Made by a program: the position numbers and the translations under genes. This document shows, in pieces, positions 43,223 through 43,852 of a stretch of DNA of 43,852 nucleotides (its first letter is position 1; each line of letters starts with the position of its first letter). The stretch lies in assembly GCA_017469795.1 (NCBI GenBank), contig JAFUFT010000025.1:1-43852 (forward strand), written 5' to 3'. The notes beneath the pieces were generated by a model. The model saw only the letters and a program-made list of their open reading frames with translations. It had not been told where the DNA came from and searched no databases. This stretch comes from Oscillospiraceae bacterium (GTDB lineage Bacteria; Bacillota; Clostridia; Oscillospirales; Oscillospiraceae).

Positions 43223-43744
43223 ATGAATTTGAAACGAATGGGCCTCATCGGCCTTATCCTGACGCTGACGCTCTGTCTGAGCGGCTGCGGAAGCACTGCA
43301 AAACCCGCTGCCACTTCGGCGCCCAAGGCCGCCGCCACCCCCACCGCCACTGCGGCCCCGTCAGCGGAATCGAGCATGGCGCCTTCCATGACGCCCGCTC
43401 CCTCCGTCACCCCCGGTGACGTGACCGACCAGGACGGCTTCATCGGTGACGCGGACGACCACAGCGCTTCCGATGACCGGGGATCCGGCATGGGCGAAGA
43501 TAACCGGACCGGGGACCGGGAACCCTCCGGATCCGTCCGGGAGGAGGAGCATACGGACCGAGATGACGGCAGCGCCGGCGATGCCATCGGCGACGCCGCG
43601 AGAGACAGCGGCGAAGCGGTGGGCGACGTGGCCCGGGATGTGGGCGACGCAGCCGGAGACGTGGCCGAGGGCATCGGCGACGCGGCCGGCGATCTGGCCG
43701 ACGGAAACGACAATCGGGTAGGAGGTCACCCATTAGTTGAGTGA
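43223..43744 (+). CDS. Repeat-rich lipoprotein, interrupted by a group II intron
   Basis: The protein starts with a lipoprotein signal (MNLKRMGLIGLILTLTLCLS followed by GCG, lipobox LSGC). A Thr/Pro/Ala-rich linker, a very acidic stretch and then a run of amphipathic repeats follow (AIGDAARDSGEAVGDVARDV, GDAAGDVAEGI), which could form a surface helix. Residues after DGNDN (from 43713) are encoded by the end of a minus-strand group II intron, so the native C-terminus is cut. RBS GGAGG lies at 43211-43215. Function unknown; the last 10 residues of the frame are not native. Confidence 0.78.
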   Translation: MNLKRMGLIGLILTLTLCLSGCGSTAKPAATSAPKAAATPTATAAPSAESSMAPSMTPAPSVTPGDVTDQDGFIGDADDHSASDDRGSGMGEDNRTGDREPSGSVREEEHTDRDDGSAGDAIGDAARDSGEAVGDVARDVGDAAGDVAEGIGDAAGDLADGNDNRVGGHPLVE

Positions 43745-43852
43745 CCGTCCTCCCACACCACCGTGCGTACCGTTCGGTACACGGCGGTTCAATCGCATAA
43801 GTGCAGATGCTCGTACAGGCCAAGGGCGCTTACAAGCCCGGCCTGTGCGAGC
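43713..43852 (-). mobile_element. Group II intron, 3' end (runs off the right edge)
   Basis: Read on the minus strand, GAACCGCCGTGTACC-GAAC-GGTACGCACGGTGGT is a typical domain V hairpin, with a CGC-type triad as in class C introns. A domain VI stem (GGTCAC...GTGACC) with an unpaired A in ACTAAT follows, and the intron ends CCTACCCGAT at about 43713. The upstream bases (43790-43852) should be the last part of the reverse transcriptase region. It lies antisense to the lipoprotein gene. Confidence 0.8.

Overview
This window looks like chromosome of a GC-rich, probably spore-forming Firmicute of the Oscillospiraceae (Flavonifractor/Oscillibacter-like gut Clostridia). The inference rests on family content: a PdaA-like deacetylase, a LysM plus M14 endopeptidase, a YabE-type G5/3D protein, Rex, DUF1846, a perfect CIRCE operator, AGGAGG ribosome sites and class C group II introns. 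No 16S rRNA gene is present, so the genus is a guess.

Layout. 1-171: 5' end of a minus-strand group II intron beside a terminator-like hairpin. 266-8284: core genes, namely a YgiQ radical SAM protein, an exonuclease-DUF188 fusion, a pentapeptide-repeat protein and a small protein, then on the minus strand a phosphocholine-type activation pair (IspD-like transferase plus a LicC-LicA fusion) and a peptidoglycan endopeptidase. 8285-23112: an accessory block rich in palindromic repeats and broken genes. It holds a MobC gene with a relaxase remnant, a TIM-barrel gene, a truncated and frameshifted dnaK, an old-yellow-enzyme-type oxidoreductase with a beta-helix partner, a truncated substrate-binding lipoprotein, a phage-type lysozyme, a compact SWIM / RecQ-phosphoribosyltransferase / DprA-like operon, and an IS3-family element. 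The block ends at a tRNA-Arg(CCG) gene, and the last 19 bases of that tRNA are repeated in the same orientation at 8410-8428. This is the arrangement left by a tRNA-targeting integrative element, although no integrase is visible. 23321-43744: core chromosome with cardiolipin synthase, PdaA-like deacetylase, Rex, a 51-residue Cys/Gly-rich membrane peptide, an XRE-TPR regulator, a G5/3D protein, DUF1846, Nudix, VanZ, DeoB, CIRCE-controlled Hsp20, a pyrF-pyrK-pyrD operon ending in a phosphatase-acetyltransferase fusion, an operon of a PMT-type transferase, a PHP phosphatase and RpiB, a RluA-type synthase, DUF177-rpmF, and a lipoprotein cut by a second minus-strand group II intron end (43713-43852).

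The strongest candidate for a little-described system is the three-gene operon at 18098-21569. Its genes overlap or nearly touch, it sits on a decayed mobile region, and it joins a RecQ helicase, a C-terminal phosphoribosyltransferase-like domain, a SWIM zinc finger and a DprA-like protein whose last residues match the sliding-clamp binding pentapeptide. Related DprA plus phosphoribosyltransferase pairs are known from anti-phage surveys; the RecQ fusion, SWIM partner and clamp motif look like a distinct form.

All family names come from reading the translated sequences, without database searches.
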